A stretch of DNA of 64,000 nt from Actinopolyspora mortivallis DSM 44261 (GCF_000384035.1 NZ_KB913024.1:1979584-2043583), one strand, 5' to 3'; shown: positions 32,271 through 42,430, counted from the first letter of the stretch. Numbers and translations are program-made. The notes: a model not told the origin generated them from the letters alone.

Positions 32271-32741
32271 TCATCGGGTTTCCTGCTGACCGCCCTCGGC
32301 CGACGCACCGGTCAGGAACACCAGGCGGAACTTGCCGATCTGAACCTCGTCCCCGTTGGCCAGCACCGAGGTGTCCACGGGCTCACGGTTCACATACGTT
32401 CCGTTGAGGCTTCCCACGTCGACGACGACGTACTCAGTCCCCTCCTTGCGGAACTCGGCGTGCCTGCGGGAGACGGTGACGTCGTCCAGGAAGATGTCGC
32501 TGTCCGGATGCCGTCCGGAACTGGTCGTCTCCCGGTCCAGCAGGAAACGGGATCCGGCGTTGGGGCCACGCTTGACCACCAGGAGGGCGGACCCGGCTGG
32601 CAGCGCGTCGACACCGGACGCGGCGGCCTCAGAAGGTGCGCTCTCGGCGTTCTCCTGTTCCGAGAGGAAGGGCTTGAAGACCGACGTGGTCTCCGATGAC
32701 TGCTCCGGCGGTACGTCGCCGGGCCCGTCGTTGGTGCTCAC
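32271..32741 (-). CDS. garA: FHA-domain regulator GarA
   Basis: 156-residue glycogen accumulation regulator homologue: phosphorylation-switched FHA protein that inhibits 2-oxoglutarate enzymes and GDH in actinobacteria. GTG at 32741 follows AGGAGGAG. The phosphosite motif ETTSVF is at residues 17-22 (Thr18/Thr19, targets of PknG/PknB in mycobacteria). The FHA domain follows from about residue 55 (GSRFLLDRETTSSGRHPDSDI, then VSRRHAEFR and VGSLNGTYVN). It regulates the same carbon/nitrogen node that nitrate assimilation and glycine catabolism feed. Confidence 0.94.
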   Translation of the reverse strand: MSTNDGPGDVPPEQSSETTSVFKPFLSEQENAESAPSEAAASGVDALPAGSALLVVKRGPNAGSRFLLDRETTSSGRHPDSDIFLDDVTVSRRHAEFRKEGTEYVVVDVGSLNGTYVNREPVDTSVLANGDEVQIGKFRLVFLTGASAEGGQQETR

Positions 32742-33009
32742 CTGAGCTCTCCTCCTGCGCATGGGTCGTGCCAGTGCCATCAAACGTACCGCGCCACGCA
32801 AAGCTCTGGACGGCCTGTCCCGGGATCCGTACCGGCTCATGTCGAGATCACCGCCCTATTCCCACAGTAACCGCAACGAAGATCACATCCGTGTGCCCGA
32901 TCGTCGCCGCACACCCGGTTCACCCGGTCTCACCGGCAACCGGACCTCGCGGGCGCGAGACGGCGGCCTCGGTACACGACAGCACCCCGTGGAACAGGGG
33001 TCCCGGGTG

Positions 33010-33684
33010 TCAACTGCGTACCCACGACGATCGTACCGCGCTGATCACCTGGCCCAGATAGAGCACACCGGCCCACAGATAGAGCGCCCCGCCCCAGCAG
33101 GTGAAGGCGTAGGCCACCGGACGGACCAGCCAGTCCAGCGCGAAGTCGCCCTGCACCAGCAACAGCAGCGGGAAGGCGTACATCAGACAGAACGTGGCCG
33201 CCTTGCCCAGGTAGTGCACCTCGGGCGGTTCGTAGCCGTGGTAGCGCAACACCGGCAGGCACAGGGTCAGTACCACGTCACGCCCGACCAACGCAGCCGC
33301 GGCCCACCAGGGGATCACTCCCCGGAGCACGAACGCCACCAGGGTGGCCACGATGTAGAGCCGGTCGGCGGCGGGGTCGAGCAGTTGCCCCACCCTGCTG
33401 TACTGCCCGAGCCAGCGGGCCAGTTTTCCGTCCAGCCAGTCGGTGAGGCCGCTGAGTACGAGCACCAGCAGGGCGAGCAGGTCCCAGTGCGGCCCGAGCA
33501 GCAGCCACAGGAAGGCGGGTACACCGGCGAGTCGTAGGGCGCTCAGCGCGTTGGGCAGGGTCCACCACGGATCTCTCCAGACGTCCGCGGCGACCTCCTT
33601 GAGACGGTCGATCCCCTGTTCGGGAGGTCTGTCGTCGCCGTTCGACGCCGATCCCGTAGTGGCGCCGTCGGCGTCCTGCACCAC
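33010..33684 (-). CDS. CDP-alcohol phosphatidyltransferase family protein (PgsA2 type)
   Basis: About 224 residues with five to six membrane helices after a charged N-terminus. The CDP-alcohol signature DG-x2-AR-x8-G-x3-D-x3-D is intact in DWLDGKLARWLGQYSRVGQLLDPAADR (read as DG..AR..G..D..D, near residue 80). It makes a phospholipid such as phosphatidylglycerophosphate; the exact alcohol is not evident. Two adjacent GTG codons (33684, 33681) can serve as start behind GGGGAGGG. It lies at the head of the garA/DUF151/MerR group, as Rv1822 does in mycobacteria. Confidence 0.87.
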   Translation of the reverse strand: MVQDADGATTGSASNGDDRPPEQGIDRLKEVAADVWRDPWWTLPNALSALRLAGVPAFLWLLLGPHWDLLALLVLVLSGLTDWLDGKLARWLGQYSRVGQLLDPAADRLYIVATLVAFVLRGVIPWWAAAALVGRDVVLTLCLPVLRYHGYEPPEVHYLGKAATFCLMYAFPLLLLVQGDFALDWLVRPVAYAFTCWGGALYLWAGVLYLGQVISAVRSSWVRS

Positions 33685-33855
33685 GAGACCCTCCCCTGCA
33701 CACGCACGGGCCCACAGCCTGCGACCGGACCCGCCCTTCACGGCACCGCCCGGGAGGGTCGTCTTCGGAAACCCCGCCGGACCGCCTTCCCGGGACGCCG
33801 TACCCGTCTCACTCTAGTCGGAGACCACGACCGACGACGAACGGGCCCGCCCCAG

Positions 33856-34083
33856 TCACCGGGCGGGTGGAGTCCACCCCCTGCGCCGGAGGTCGGCGTT
33901 ACTGAGGAAGCGTGGACGCCCCCTGTCGTCCACTCCCACCCAACACCAACGCCCTCCGAGCCCTTCGAGGACGAACGGATGCCCCTCACTCCACACCACG
34001 GAGCACGGGGCGGTGGGAAGTTGCCGTTCCCCCGGGGCGTCACCGTCGTCCGCCTCCGGGACCTGTGCCGCGTCACCGCGCAT
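33856..34083 (-). CDS. Small hypothetical protein
   Basis: 75-residue frame from an ATG at 34083, with GGAGG eleven bases upstream. The C-terminal half (GHPFVLEGLGGRWCWVGVDD and the ending RRRGWTPPAR) reads like a folded, Trp-rich protein and unlike a chance frame; the N-terminal half is less convincing, and longer starts exist up to 34380. I do not recognise a family. Confidence 0.4.
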   Translation of the reverse strand: MRGDAAQVPEADDGDAPGERQLPTAPCSVVWSEGHPFVLEGLGGRWCWVGVDDRGRPRFLSNADLRRRGWTPPAR

Positions 34084-34325
34084 CCGAGTCAACACCTCCG
34101 CCGACTCCGGGCTGGCTCTCACCGCTTTCCCCACCGATTGTGCGCGGTCGAACCTCCGGTGTCCTGGTGCAACACGTAACACCGCGCCGAGCGGTGGCCT
34201 CCGTGCGCCGAGAGGCTGCGGGGCCGAGGGCGGCACGCCCATTCCGACCCGCCGAGGTGATCGGCCCCACTCGCCGTAGAGACCTCCCACCCCGACGACG
34301 GACGATTCCACTTCCCTACCATAAA

Positions 34326-34342
34326 ATTGTCGACAATCCGCA
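34326..34342. promoter_or_regulatory. Palindromic 17-mer, copy 1
   Basis: ATTGTCGACAATCCGCA contains the perfect palindrome ATTGTCGACAAT (34326-34337). The same 17 bases recur at 63829-63845. This copy lies about 460 bases upstream of the choline-type symporter, in a low-GC, gene-free stretch (34084-34805) that has no other recognisable feature except the dyad at 34734. Confidence 0.55.
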
Positions 34343-34733
34343 GTAATCACAGTCATCACACGGATCGACCACAAAGACACCCCACGGAAGCCTTCCTAGG
34401 CGACCGAAAAATCAAAAAACTCCGAGTAATCGTTCAAATACTATGCGTGTGAAAGCAATCCGACGAACGGATGTCGCAAACCCCGAGCAAAACGTTTTCA
34501 CAAGTATTGGTGACACAGAACACACATCCGTTTTTCCCGTGAGGACCACAACAGCGCACCCCTTGTGCGCCGCCGCTTCGGTCGAGGTCCGAACACGGCC
34601 GAGCGAGCACGAAGAAACGAATTGGAAGCTTTCTGACCTGGCATTTTGACTATCGGGATCACGTGCGAACACCGAGCGAACACGACACGGGCAGGACGGT
34701 CGACAACAAGAGTTCGTTATCTCGACGTAACTA

Positions 34734-34745
34734 GTACATCTGTAC
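34734..34745. promoter_or_regulatory. Dyad GTACATCTGTAC upstream of the symporter
   Basis: Inverted repeat GTACA-TC-TGTAC about 60 bases before the symporter start, in the region where its promoter must lie. Candidate operator only. Confidence 0.35.
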
Positions 34746-34805
34746 ATCCAAGCTATTTCTGGCTATGGTGCCGAACCGTTCTGGCACCAACAGGAAGGGA
34801 TGAAC

Positions 34806-36542
34806 GTGCCTGCCGAAACACGTACGAACGGTGACGACAGCACCCGACCACCGGTTGTCGGCGGGGGCAAACGTGGCATGTTGAAGATCGGCATCTTCGT
34901 GACCGTTCTGGCTTTCGCCCTCGGCTACGTGGCCATCGCGGAGCCGAATGTTTCCTGGCCAGGACTGATCGCCATGCTGGCGTTCTACGCCCTGTTCTAC
35001 TGGCTGGGTGCTTTCGTGGCCGCCCGACGCGGAGGCGGGCTCGGCGACACCATGGTCGCGGGGCGCAACATGCCGCTGTGGATCGGCGTGTTCACGATGA
35101 CGGCGACCTGGGTCGGTGGAGGCTACATCAGTGGTGCCGCCGAGAGCACGTTCAGCAGCGGCATGGCCTGGGCACAGGCCCCCTGGGGTTATGCGCTGAG
35201 TCTGCTGATCGGCGGTCTCTTCTTCGCGAAGAAGATGCGCAGGGGTCGGTTCACCACGATGCTGGATCCCATCGACATCCGGTTCGGCAAACACGTCGCC
35301 GGACTCGGTTCGATCCCGGCCATCCTCGGGGAGATCTTCTGGACCGGTGCCATCCTCACGGCGCTGGGAACCACCTTCGGCACCATCATCGGTCTGGACT
35401 TCACCGTCTCGATCATCCTCTCCGCCGTCATCGCGATCGCCTACACGGTGGTCGGCGGCATGTGGTCGGTGGCCATCACCGACGTGGTCCAGGTCGTGCT
35501 GATCTTCGTCGGTCTCGTCGTGGCCGTTCCCTTCGCCGCCTCCGCCGTCGGCGGCATGGGAGAGGCCTGGGCGAACTATCCCTCGAACTTCGACTTCGAG
35601 TCCTACGCCTCCCTCTTCCCGCCGTTGACCGGCTGGGACGATCCGGGCTGGGGGCACGCCTACTGGACCTGGTGGGACTCCGGTCTCGCCCTGATGCTGG
35701 GCGGTATCCCCTGGCAGGTGTACTTCCAGCGGGTACTCTCCTCCAGCAGCCCGCGCAACGCCCGCAGGCTCTCGATCGGCGCCGGCGTCATGTGCGTGCT
35801 CGCGGCCATCCCGCCGGTGCTCATCGGGATCGTGGCCACGGCGGCCAACTTCCAGGCGGAGGGGGCTCCCCCGCTGGACAACCCGTCCATGGTGCTGCCC
35901 TACGTGCTGCGCTACCTGCTTCCCACCGGGGTGGCCGCCCTCGGGCTCGGCGTGCTCGCCGCCGCCGTGATGTCCAGCGTCGACTCCTCCGTACTCTCGG
36001 CCTCCTCGCTGACCGGCTGGAACGTGTACCGCCGCCTGGTGAACCCCAGGGCCGACTCCGACCAGGTGCAGAAGATGATCCGCAGGCTGATCGTGATCAT
36101 CGGCGCGGCGGCGACCCTGATGGCGCTGCGAGCCAGCAGCGTCTACGACCTGTGGTACCTGGCCAGCGACCTGATCTTCGTGATGCTGTTCCCGATGCTG
36201 GTGTGCGCCCTGTTCGTGCCGTGGGCCAACCGCGTCGGAGCCGCCTGCGGCTTCGTCGTCGCCGTGGTGCTGCGCCTGTCCGCGGGTGAGGACCTCTTCG
36301 GGATCTCGCCGTTCCTCCCCTGGCCCTGGTACGAGGACGGGGCGGTCCAGTTCCCGTTCCGCACCGTGACGATGGTGGCCTCCCTGCTGACCATCATGGT
36401 GGTCTCGGCGATCACCCGACGCAGGAGTGCTCCGGTGCCGATGGCGGCCCTCGAACCGGACACCCCGGAACGCGCCGAGTGGGGCAACGACCTCGTCGAG
36501 GAACCCTCCCGTGAGGAGGAGGTCTCCACCGCCAGGGTCTGA
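34806..36542 (+). CDS. Sodium:solute symporter resembling the high-affinity choline transporter CHT1 (SLC5A7 type)
   Basis: 578-residue SSS-family membrane protein with about 13 helices, bringing a solute in with sodium. Long stretches match the animal choline transporter as I remember it: FTMTATWVGGGYISGAAEST, MAWAQAPWGYALSLLIGGLF, FAKKMRRGRFTTMLDP, MLGGIPWQVYFQRVLSSSSP and AAVMSSVDSSVLSASS. Choline uptake would feed betaine synthesis in a salt-adapted cell; a choline dehydrogenase is not in the window. The ATG at 34800 lies one base after AGGAAGG, so the GTG at 34806 (spacing 7) is the better start. A 14-bp hairpin terminates it. Choline as substrate is inference; other SSS substrates are possible. 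Confidence 0.85.
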   Translation: MPAETRTNGDDSTRPPVVGGGKRGMLKIGIFVTVLAFALGYVAIAEPNVSWPGLIAMLAFYALFYWLGAFVAARRGGGLGDTMVAGRNMPLWIGVFTMTATWVGGGYISGAAESTFSSGMAWAQAPWGYALSLLIGGLFFAKKMRRGRFTTMLDPIDIRFGKHVAGLGSIPAILGEIFWTGAILTALGTTFGTIIGLDFTVSIILSAVIAIAYTVVGGMWSVAITDVVQVVLIFVGLVVAVPFAASAVGGMGEAWANYPSNFDFESYASLFPPLTGWDDPGWGHAYWTWWDSGLALMLGGIPWQVYFQRVLSSSSPRNARRLSIGAGVMCVLAAIPPVLIGIVATAANFQAEGAPPLDNPSMVLPYVLRYLLPTGVAALGLGVLAAAVMSSVDSSVLSASSLTGWNVYRRLVNPRADSDQVQKMIRRLIVIIGAAATLMALRASSVYDLWYLASDLIFVMLFPMLVCALFVPWANRVGAACGFVVAVVLRLSAGEDLFGISPFLPWPWYEDGAVQFPFRTVTMVASLLTIMVVSAITRRRSAPVPMAALEPDTPERAEWGNDLVEEPSREEEVSTARV

Positions 36543-36561
36543 ACCGGTCCGATCCGTGCGG

Positions 36562-36606
36562 AGCTCGGCACCGTGGCGCCCGGTAGGGCGAACGGTGCCG
36601 AGCTCT
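36562..36606 (+). terminator. Symporter terminator
   Basis: Perfect 14-bp stem GAGCTCGGCACCGT (36562-36575) / ACGGTGCCGAGCTC (36593-36606), then TTTCG. Starts 20 bases after the stop. Confidence 0.88.
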
Positions 36607-36678
36607 TTCGTGTCCCGTGGTTACTGGTTCCGCGGCAGCAGGCCTACTCCATCCGGGTGATATACCACACCCGTCACT

Positions 36679-36691
36679 TTGGTCTATACCT
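36679..36691 (+). promoter_or_regulatory. DasR-like operator (dre)
   Basis: TTGGTCTATACCT matches the core TGGTCTAGACCA of the DasR-responsive element at 10 of 12 positions. It lies about 35 bases before the hexosaminidase start. DasR is the GntR repressor of chitin and N-acetylglucosamine genes in actinomycetes. Confidence 0.6.
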
Positions 36692-36726
36692 TATCCGACC
36701 GTTTCCGAAGAAAGGTACAGACCACC

Positions 36727-38373
36727 ATGAAACGACCTCGGGAGAACACCCGAAAACACCACCACCGACTTCCGGCCGCCCTCGCCCTGGCCACGAGCGC
36801 CCTGCTGGCCTGCGGCACGGTCTCGGCGGCGGCCCCCCAACCCACCCCGGATCGGGGCAACGGCCAACCTCCGAACGGGGGATCCACGGCGCTGGGCGAC
36901 GTCATCCCCGCACCGACCTCGGTCGATCCGATCCCGGGCGAGAGGTTCCACATCAGGTGGAACACCGGCATCCACACGCCCCGTGGAAACACGGAAGCCA
37001 CCGAGGTGGGCCGTTACCTGCAACGACAACTGCGTCCCTCCACCGGCTACGGGCTGTTACTCAACCGGGGCGAGCCCGAGCGGGGCGACATCGTGCTGAA
37101 GCTGGACGGTTCCGAAGGGCGGCTGGGCGAGTCCGGTTACCGCATGGAGGTGCGGGGAGACCGGCTCACGATCCACGCGACCAGCTCCGAAGGACTCTTC
37201 TACGGAACCCAGACGCTGCGACAACTGCTGCCCGCCAAAGCCGAAAGCGACTTCCCCCGGCACGGTCCCTGGCCCGTGCCCGCCGGAACGATCGTGGACA
37301 AACCACGCTTCGAGCACCGCTCGGCGATGCTGGACGTCGCACGCCACTTCTTCGGGGTGGACCAGCTCAAACGCTATATCGACCAGATCGCCCAGTACAA
37401 GATCAACTATCTGCACCTGCACCTGACCGACGACCAGGGCTGGCGGATCCAGATCGACAGCTGGCCCAGGCTGACCACCCACGGAGGAAGCACCGAAGTG
37501 GGGGGCGGTGACGGCGGCTACTACACGAAGCGGCAGTTCACCGAGATCGTCCGCTACGCGGCCGAACGCAACATCACTGTGGTCCCCGAAATCGACATGC
37601 CCGGGCACACCAACGCGGCGCTGTCCTCCTACGCCGAGCTGAACTGCGACGGTAAGGCCCCACCGCTGTACACCGGGATCGAGGTCGGGTTCAGCTCCCT
37701 GTGCGTGGACAAGGAGATCACCTACCGCTTCGTCGAGGACGTCATCCGCGAGGTCGCCGAGCTGACTCCGGGCCGCTACCTGCACATCGGAGGCGACGAG
37801 GCCCACTCGACCACCGACGAGGACTACCAGCGGTTCATGTCCCGCGTGCTGCCTCTGGTCGAGAAGTACGGCAAGACCCCCGTGGGATGGCACGAGTACG
37901 CCAAGGCCACTCCCTCCAAGGAGGCGATGGTGCAGTACTGGGGCACATCGACCTCGAACGAGGAAGTCGCCGAGGCGGCCGAACGCGGCAATCCGATCCT
38001 GCTCTCGCCCGCCAACCACAGCTACCTGGACCAGAAGTACAACGAGGACACCGAACTCGGACTGGACTGGGCCGGACCGACCACCGTCCGGGAGGCCTAC
38101 CAGTGGGACCCCGGCACACACATGGAGTCCGTGCCGGAAAGCGCCGTGGCCGGGGTGGAGGCCCCGCTGTGGAGTGAAACCCTGACCACCTCCGACCACA
38201 TCGAGTTCATGGCGTTCCCCCGACTGCCCGCCGTCGCCGAGCTCGGGTGGTCCCCGGCCGGCGCACACGACTGGGAGTCCTTCCGGAACCGGGTCGCCCA
38301 TCAGGCTCCCCGCTGGCAGGAGCAGGGGATCGACTTCTACCGCTCCGAACAGATTCCCTGGTCGGACAACTGA
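36727..38373 (+). CDS. Secreted beta-N-acetylhexosaminidase (GH20)
   Basis: 548-residue exported glycosidase releasing N-acetylglucosamine from chitin oligomers or glycans. N-terminus: basic stretch 1-14, hydrophobic core 15-28, then LLAC at Cys29, which may be a lipobox (the Leu at -2 is unusual) so lipid anchoring is uncertain. GH20b domain about 50-190 and the catalytic barrel from about 195 (YLHLHLTDDQGWRIQID; WHEYAKATP). The catalytic pair is Asp357-Glu358 in LHIGGDEAH. Start ATG at 36727 follows AAAGG. A DasR-like operator upstream and a T-tailed terminator downstream make it a single-gene unit. Confidence 0.94.
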   Translation: MKRPRENTRKHHHRLPAALALATSALLACGTVSAAAPQPTPDRGNGQPPNGGSTALGDVIPAPTSVDPIPGERFHIRWNTGIHTPRGNTEATEVGRYLQRQLRPSTGYGLLLNRGEPERGDIVLKLDGSEGRLGESGYRMEVRGDRLTIHATSSEGLFYGTQTLRQLLPAKAESDFPRHGPWPVPAGTIVDKPRFEHRSAMLDVARHFFGVDQLKRYIDQIAQYKINYLHLHLTDDQGWRIQIDSWPRLTTHGGSTEVGGGDGGYYTKRQFTEIVRYAAERNITVVPEIDMPGHTNAALSSYAELNCDGKAPPLYTGIEVGFSSLCVDKEITYRFVEDVIREVAELTPGRYLHIGGDEAHSTTDEDYQRFMSRVLPLVEKYGKTPVGWHEYAKATPSKEAMVQYWGTSTSNEEVAEAAERGNPILLSPANHSYLDQKYNEDTELGLDWAGPTTVREAYQWDPGTHMESVPESAVAGVEAPLWSETLTTSDHIEFMAFPRLPAVAELGWSPAGAHDWESFRNRVAHQAPRWQEQGIDFYRSEQIPWSDN

Positions 38374-38400
38374 CCGTTCCGTTCCCGGACGGAAGAGCCC

Positions 38401-38439
38401 ACGGCGCATCCCGACCTCGTGCCGGGATGCGCCGTTTTC
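38401..38439 (+). terminator. Hexosaminidase terminator
   Basis: Perfect 13-bp stem ACGGCGCATCCCG / CGGGATGCGCCGT (38401-38413, 38423-38435) followed by TTT: a classical intrinsic terminator. Confidence 0.92.
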
Positions 38440-38620
38440 GGTTCGGCTCGGGGCCGGAAAACGATCCCCGCCTTCCGCACTCCCCCTTCCCCGGCCTCCT
38501 TCCGGGGAACGCCGGATTCCTTCCCGGAGGGAGCGGAACTCTCCGTGGGCCACGAATAACGAGCACACCGAGTGGGAACCCGGGACACGAGTCCCGTGTC
38601 CGCACTCGGAGGTGACACAC

Positions 38621-40735
38621 ATGGCGTCCCAGGACCGGCAGGACGACAAGCAGAACCAACTCGACGGGGTCCGCAAGGATTCCCAGGACGGGTATCTGAC
38701 GACCCAGCAGGGAGTACGCGTGGACCACACCGACGACTCGGTGTCGGTCGGGGAACGCGGCCCCACCCTCCTGGAGGACTTCCACGCCCGGGAGAAGATC
38801 ACCCACTTCGACCACGAGCGCATCCCCGAACGAGTGGTACACGCCAGAGGGGCCGGGGCCTACGGGCACTTCCAGCCCTACGACACCTGGTTGGCCGACT
38901 ACACCACGGCCGAGTTCCTCACCGATCCGGGCAAGCGCACCCCCGTGTTCGTGCGTTTCTCCACCGTGCAGGGGTCCCGGGGGTCCAACGACACGGTACG
39001 GGACGTTCGCGGGTTCGCCACGAAGTTCTACACGGAACTGGGCAACTACGACCTGGTCGGCAACAACATGCCCGTGTTCTTCATCCAGGACGGCATCAAG
39101 TTCCCCGACTTCGTGCACGCCGTCAAGCCGGAACCGCACAACGAGATCCCCCAGGGCGCCTCCGCGCACGACACCCTGTGGGACTTCGTCTCCCTGCAAC
39201 CGGAAACCATGCACATGATGATGTGGCTGATGTCCGACCGGGCCATTCCGCGCAGCTACCGCATGATGCAGGGCTTCGGGGTCCACACCTTCCGACTGGT
39301 CAACTCCGCGGGACGGGGGACCTTCGTCAAGTTCCACTGGAAGCCCCTGCTGGGCACGCACTCCCTGGTGTGGGACGAGGCCCAGAAGGCGGCCGGCAAG
39401 AATCCCGACTTCAACCGGGCGGACCTGTGGGAGGCGATCGAGTCCGGCAACTACCCCGAGTGGGAACTGGGCGTACAACTGGTCGACGAGTCCAGGGAGT
39501 TCGACTTCGACTTCGACCTGCTCGACCCCACCAAGATCATCCCCGAGGAGGAGGTCCCCGTACGGCCGGTCGGGCGCATGCGGCTGGACAGGAACCCCGA
39601 CAACTTCTTCGCGGAAACGGAACAGGTGGCCTTCCACACGGCGAACGTCGTTCCCGGCATCGACTTCACGAACGACCCGTTGTTGCAGGCCCGCAACTTC
39701 TCCTATCTGGACACCCAGCTCATCCGCCTCGGTGGTCCGAACTTCGCGCAGATACCGGTGAACCGCCCCGTCGCCGAGGTGACCAACAACCAACGGGACG
39801 GATTCGCGCAGATGAGAATCCACCGCGGTCGCACCAGCTACTACGACAACAGCCTCGCCGGGGGCTGTCCGGCACTGGCCGGAACGGAGAACGGGGCCTT
39901 CTCCCACTATCAGGAGAAGGTGGAAGGAGCCAAGATCCGCAAACGCAGCGAGAGCTTCAAGGACCACTACACGCAGGCGACGCTCTTCTGGAACAGCATG
40001 GCCGACTGGGAGAAGGAGCACATCGTCGCCGCGTTCCGCTTCGAACTGGGCAAGGTCGAACACACCCACATCCGGGAGCGCACGGTCGAGCACCTCAACC
40101 ACGTCGACCACGACCTGGCCACCCGCGTGGCCACCGGTATCGGGGTGAGCCCCCCATCGGCTCCGGCCACCACCAACCACGGACGCAGTTCACCGGCACT
40201 GAGCCAGGCGAACTCGGCGACCGACTCCATAGCCACCCGGAAGGTGGCGGTGCTGCTCGCCGACGGTGTGCAGGCCGAGGCGGTCGACCAGCTGCGCCGC
40301 TATCTCGCCGAACGCGACGCCACGGCCGAACTGCTGGCTCCCAGGGACGGCACGCTGCGCTCGGCCGGCTCCACCGAGGTGACCGTGAACGGGGCGGTCA
40401 CCACCACCTCCTCGGTGCTGTACGACGCCGTGTTCGTGCCGGGAGGGGCGGACAGCGTGGAGACGCTGCTCGCCGACGGTTATGCCGTGCATTTCGTGGC
40501 CGAGGCCTACAAGCACGCCAAACCGGTCGCCGCCAGTGGGGAGGGTACGAGGCTGCTGCGACGCGCCGGTATCGAGGTGCGCCACGCCGAGGGGCCGGAC
40601 GTGGTGACTGACCAGGGGGTCGTCACCGTGGCCGAAACCGAGGGTTCCGTCCCCTGGGATTTCCTCTCCGAGTTCGCCGAGCTCCTCGCGGGACACCGGG
40701 TGTGGAGCAGGGAGACGGCGGCTGTGGTCGCCTGA
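38621..40735 (+). CDS. katE: Large-subunit catalase, HPII/KatE type
   Basis: Monofunctional haem catalase of 704 residues, the long HPII class. The catalytic His lies in [15 protein letters not shown] (near residue 70); the haem-ligand Tyr in [17 protein letters not shown] (Y-x-DTQ-x2-R). After about residue 540 a class I glutamine-amidotransferase/DJ-1-like domain follows ([31 protein letters not shown]), which HPII enzymes carry as a stability domain. ATG at 38621 sits eight bases after CGGAGG. No regulator is adjacent; it has its own transcript. Confidence 0.96.
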   Translation: MASQDRQDDKQNQLDGVRKDSQDGYLTTQQGVRVDHTDDSVSVGERGPTLLEDFHAREKITHFDHERIPERVVHARGAGAYGHFQPYDTWLADYTTAEFLTDPGKRTPVFVRFSTVQGSRGSNDTVRDVRGFATKFYTELGNYDLVGNNMPVFFIQDGIKFPDFVHAVKPEPHNEIPQGASAHDTLWDFVSLQPETMHMMMWLMSDRAIPRSYRMMQGFGVHTFRLVNSAGRGTFVKFHWKPLLGTHSLVWDEAQKAAGKNPDFNRADLWEAIESGNYPEWELGVQLVDESREFDFDFDLLDPTKIIPEEEVPVRPVGRMRLDRNPDNFFAETEQVAFHTANVVPGIDFTNDPLLQARNFSYLDTQLIRLGGPNFAQIPVNRPVAEVTNNQRDGFAQMRIHRGRTSYYDNSLAGGCPALAGTENGAFSHYQEKVEGAKIRKRSESFKDHYTQATLFWNSMADWEKEHIVAAFRFELGKVEHTHIRERTVEHLNHVDHDLATRVATGIGVSPPSAPATTNHGRSSPALSQANSATDSIATRKVAVLLADGVQAEAVDQLRRYLAERDATAELLAPRDGTLRSAGSTEVTVNGAVTTTSSVLYDAVFVPGGADSVETLLADGYAVHFVAEAYKHAKPVAASGEGTRLLRRAGIEVRHAEGPDVVTDQGVVTVAETEGSVPWDFLSEFAELLAGHRVWSRETAAVVA

Positions 40736-40993
40736 GAACCCGAACGGCCGTCCTCGCGCTCCGGAGAAACAGCCGAGGCGCGACCCCGGTCCCGCCCTGT
40801 CTGTCGCCCCCCGGGTCGCCGGGCGGGACCGCGCGCGGCCGCTCCGAGCGTGTTCACCACTCAGTTCCGTGCCGAACACGGGTGTGTGCCACCCTGTCGA
40901 AACGGGGCGGCACGGGACGGTGCGACGACGGGATTCGTTGCCGAATGACACAGTCCGCTTCTTCTCTCTCCCCCTTCTCCACCAACCGTCCCC

Positions 40994-42430
40994 TCACCGT
41001 TGCCGGCACAGTGTCAGCTCGGCGAGACCGACGAGCATCGCGGCCGCGACGAAGCAGACCGAGGCCACCAGACCGTGCGAGATGGCCACGTCGTAGTCCC
41101 CGGGAAGCTGGGAGAAGAACAGGCCGGAGGCCGTGGCGGTACCGATGGCGGTACCGATCCGCTGTCCCGTCTGCTGTACCCCCGCGGCGGTACCGCCACG
41201 GGTGACCTCCACTCCGCTGAGGGTGACGGTCTGGTTCGGCGAGATGACCATGCCGCTGCCCACACCGGCCACCAGCAGCGGTAACGCGGTGACCATCCCG
41301 GCGGAGTGCCCGAGCCGCCCGGCCAGCAACAGCTGCGTGGCCAACAGCCCGAGCAGTGCCCCGGACAGCCCGAGCAGCACCACACGTCGACCCATCCGAT
41401 GCACCGCCCGTCCGCTGAAGGCGGAGGAAACCGCCGATCCCACGGCGAAGGGAGTCAGCGCCAGTCCCGCCTGCAACGCCGAATACCCCAGTCCGCGTTG
41501 GAAGTACACCGCGAGCACGAAGAAGATGCCGGTGAACCCGGCGAAGTACAGCATCCCGAGCGCGGAGCCGAAACTGTAGCTGCTGATCCGGAACAGCCGC
41601 AGGTCGATGAGGGGAGAGCCCTCCTTGTTCGTGTAGCGGTATTCCCACCCGACGAACAGTGCCAGCAGTACCGGAGCGGCGGCCCACAGCAACCAGCTCA
41701 GCCTTCCGAGGTCCTGCTGGTCCACCAACGGAAGCAACAGACACACCGTTCCGGATCCGAGCAGCAGCACCCCGGGAAGATCGGTGCCGCGCAGCTCCGC
41801 GGACCCCCTGGAACGGGGCATGAACCGGAGGGCGGCCAGCAGGGCGATCACCCCGATGGGGATGTTGACGAAGAACACCCACCGCCATCCCTGCTGCACC
41901 CCGGCCAGCTCGATGATCAGCCCGCCCAGCAACGGCCCGACCGCCGTCGAGAGGCCGACCACCGCGCCGAACATGCCGAAGGCGGTGCCGCGTTCCCGTC
42001 CGTGGAACTGCTGCTGGATGAGCCCGATCACCTGGGGGTTGAGCATGCCGCCGGCCGCCCCCTGCAACAACCGGGCCAGCACGAGCCACAGTGGGTTCAA
42101 CGCCATGCCGGCCAAGGCGCTGGCCAGCGTGAACAGCGCGAGCGCGACCAGGAACATCCTGCCCCGACCGTGGGCGTCACCGAGCTTGCCCATCGGCACC
42201 AGCACCAGCCCGAACGTCAACGCGTACCCGGACACGACCCAGGACAGCGCCACGTGCGGAGCCTCGAGTCCGTGTTGGATCGAGGGCAGCGCGACGTTGA
42301 CGATGCTGACGTCCAACAGGGTCATGAACCCGGCCAGCAGGCACAGGGCGAGCACGCGCCAGCGGTGCTCGTTGGTGCTTTCCCGTTGCTCCGGGGACGT
42401 GGGCGATCCTCGTTCGACTCGACTCACCAC
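40994..42430 (-). CDS. MFS drug exporter, DHA2 family
   Basis: 478-residue membrane protein with 14 predicted helices. Motif A of drug:proton antiporters is present as GKLGDAHGRGRMF after helix 2, and LDVSIVNVALPSIQ marks the DHA2 group in helix 1; motif C-like GPLLGGLI follows. Two consecutive GTG codons (42430, 42427) can serve as start. Substrate not evident. No regulator gene is adjacent, but a strong dyad lies 90 bases upstream. Confidence 0.9.
   Translation of the reverse strand: MVSRVERGSPTSPEQRESTNEHRWRVLALCLLAGFMTLLDVSIVNVALPSIQHGLEAPHVALSWVVSGYALTFGLVLVPMGKLGDAHGRGRMFLVALALFTLASALAGMALNPLWLVLARLLQGAAGGMLNPQVIGLIQQQFHGRERGTAFGMFGAVVGLSTAVGPLLGGLIIELAGVQQGWRWVFFVNIPIGVIALLAALRFMPRSRGSAELRGTDLPGVLLLGSGTVCLLLPLVDQQDLGRLSWLLWAAAPVLLALFVGWEYRYTNKEGSPLIDLRLFRISSYSFGSALGMLYFAGFTGIFFVLAVYFQRGLGYSALQAGLALTPFAVGSAVSSAFSGRAVHRMGRRVVLLGLSGALLGLLATQLLLAGRLGHSAGMVTALPLLVAGVGSGMVISPNQTVTLSGVEVTRGGTAAGVQQTGQRIGTAIGTATASGLFFSQLPGDYDVAISHGLVASVCFVAAAMLVGLAELTLCRQR

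Noticed and set aside
31439-32407. 322-codon plus-strand frame across the DUF151 gene and the gap
   Set aside because: Low-complexity Arg/Pro frame opposite a conserved gene; no motif.
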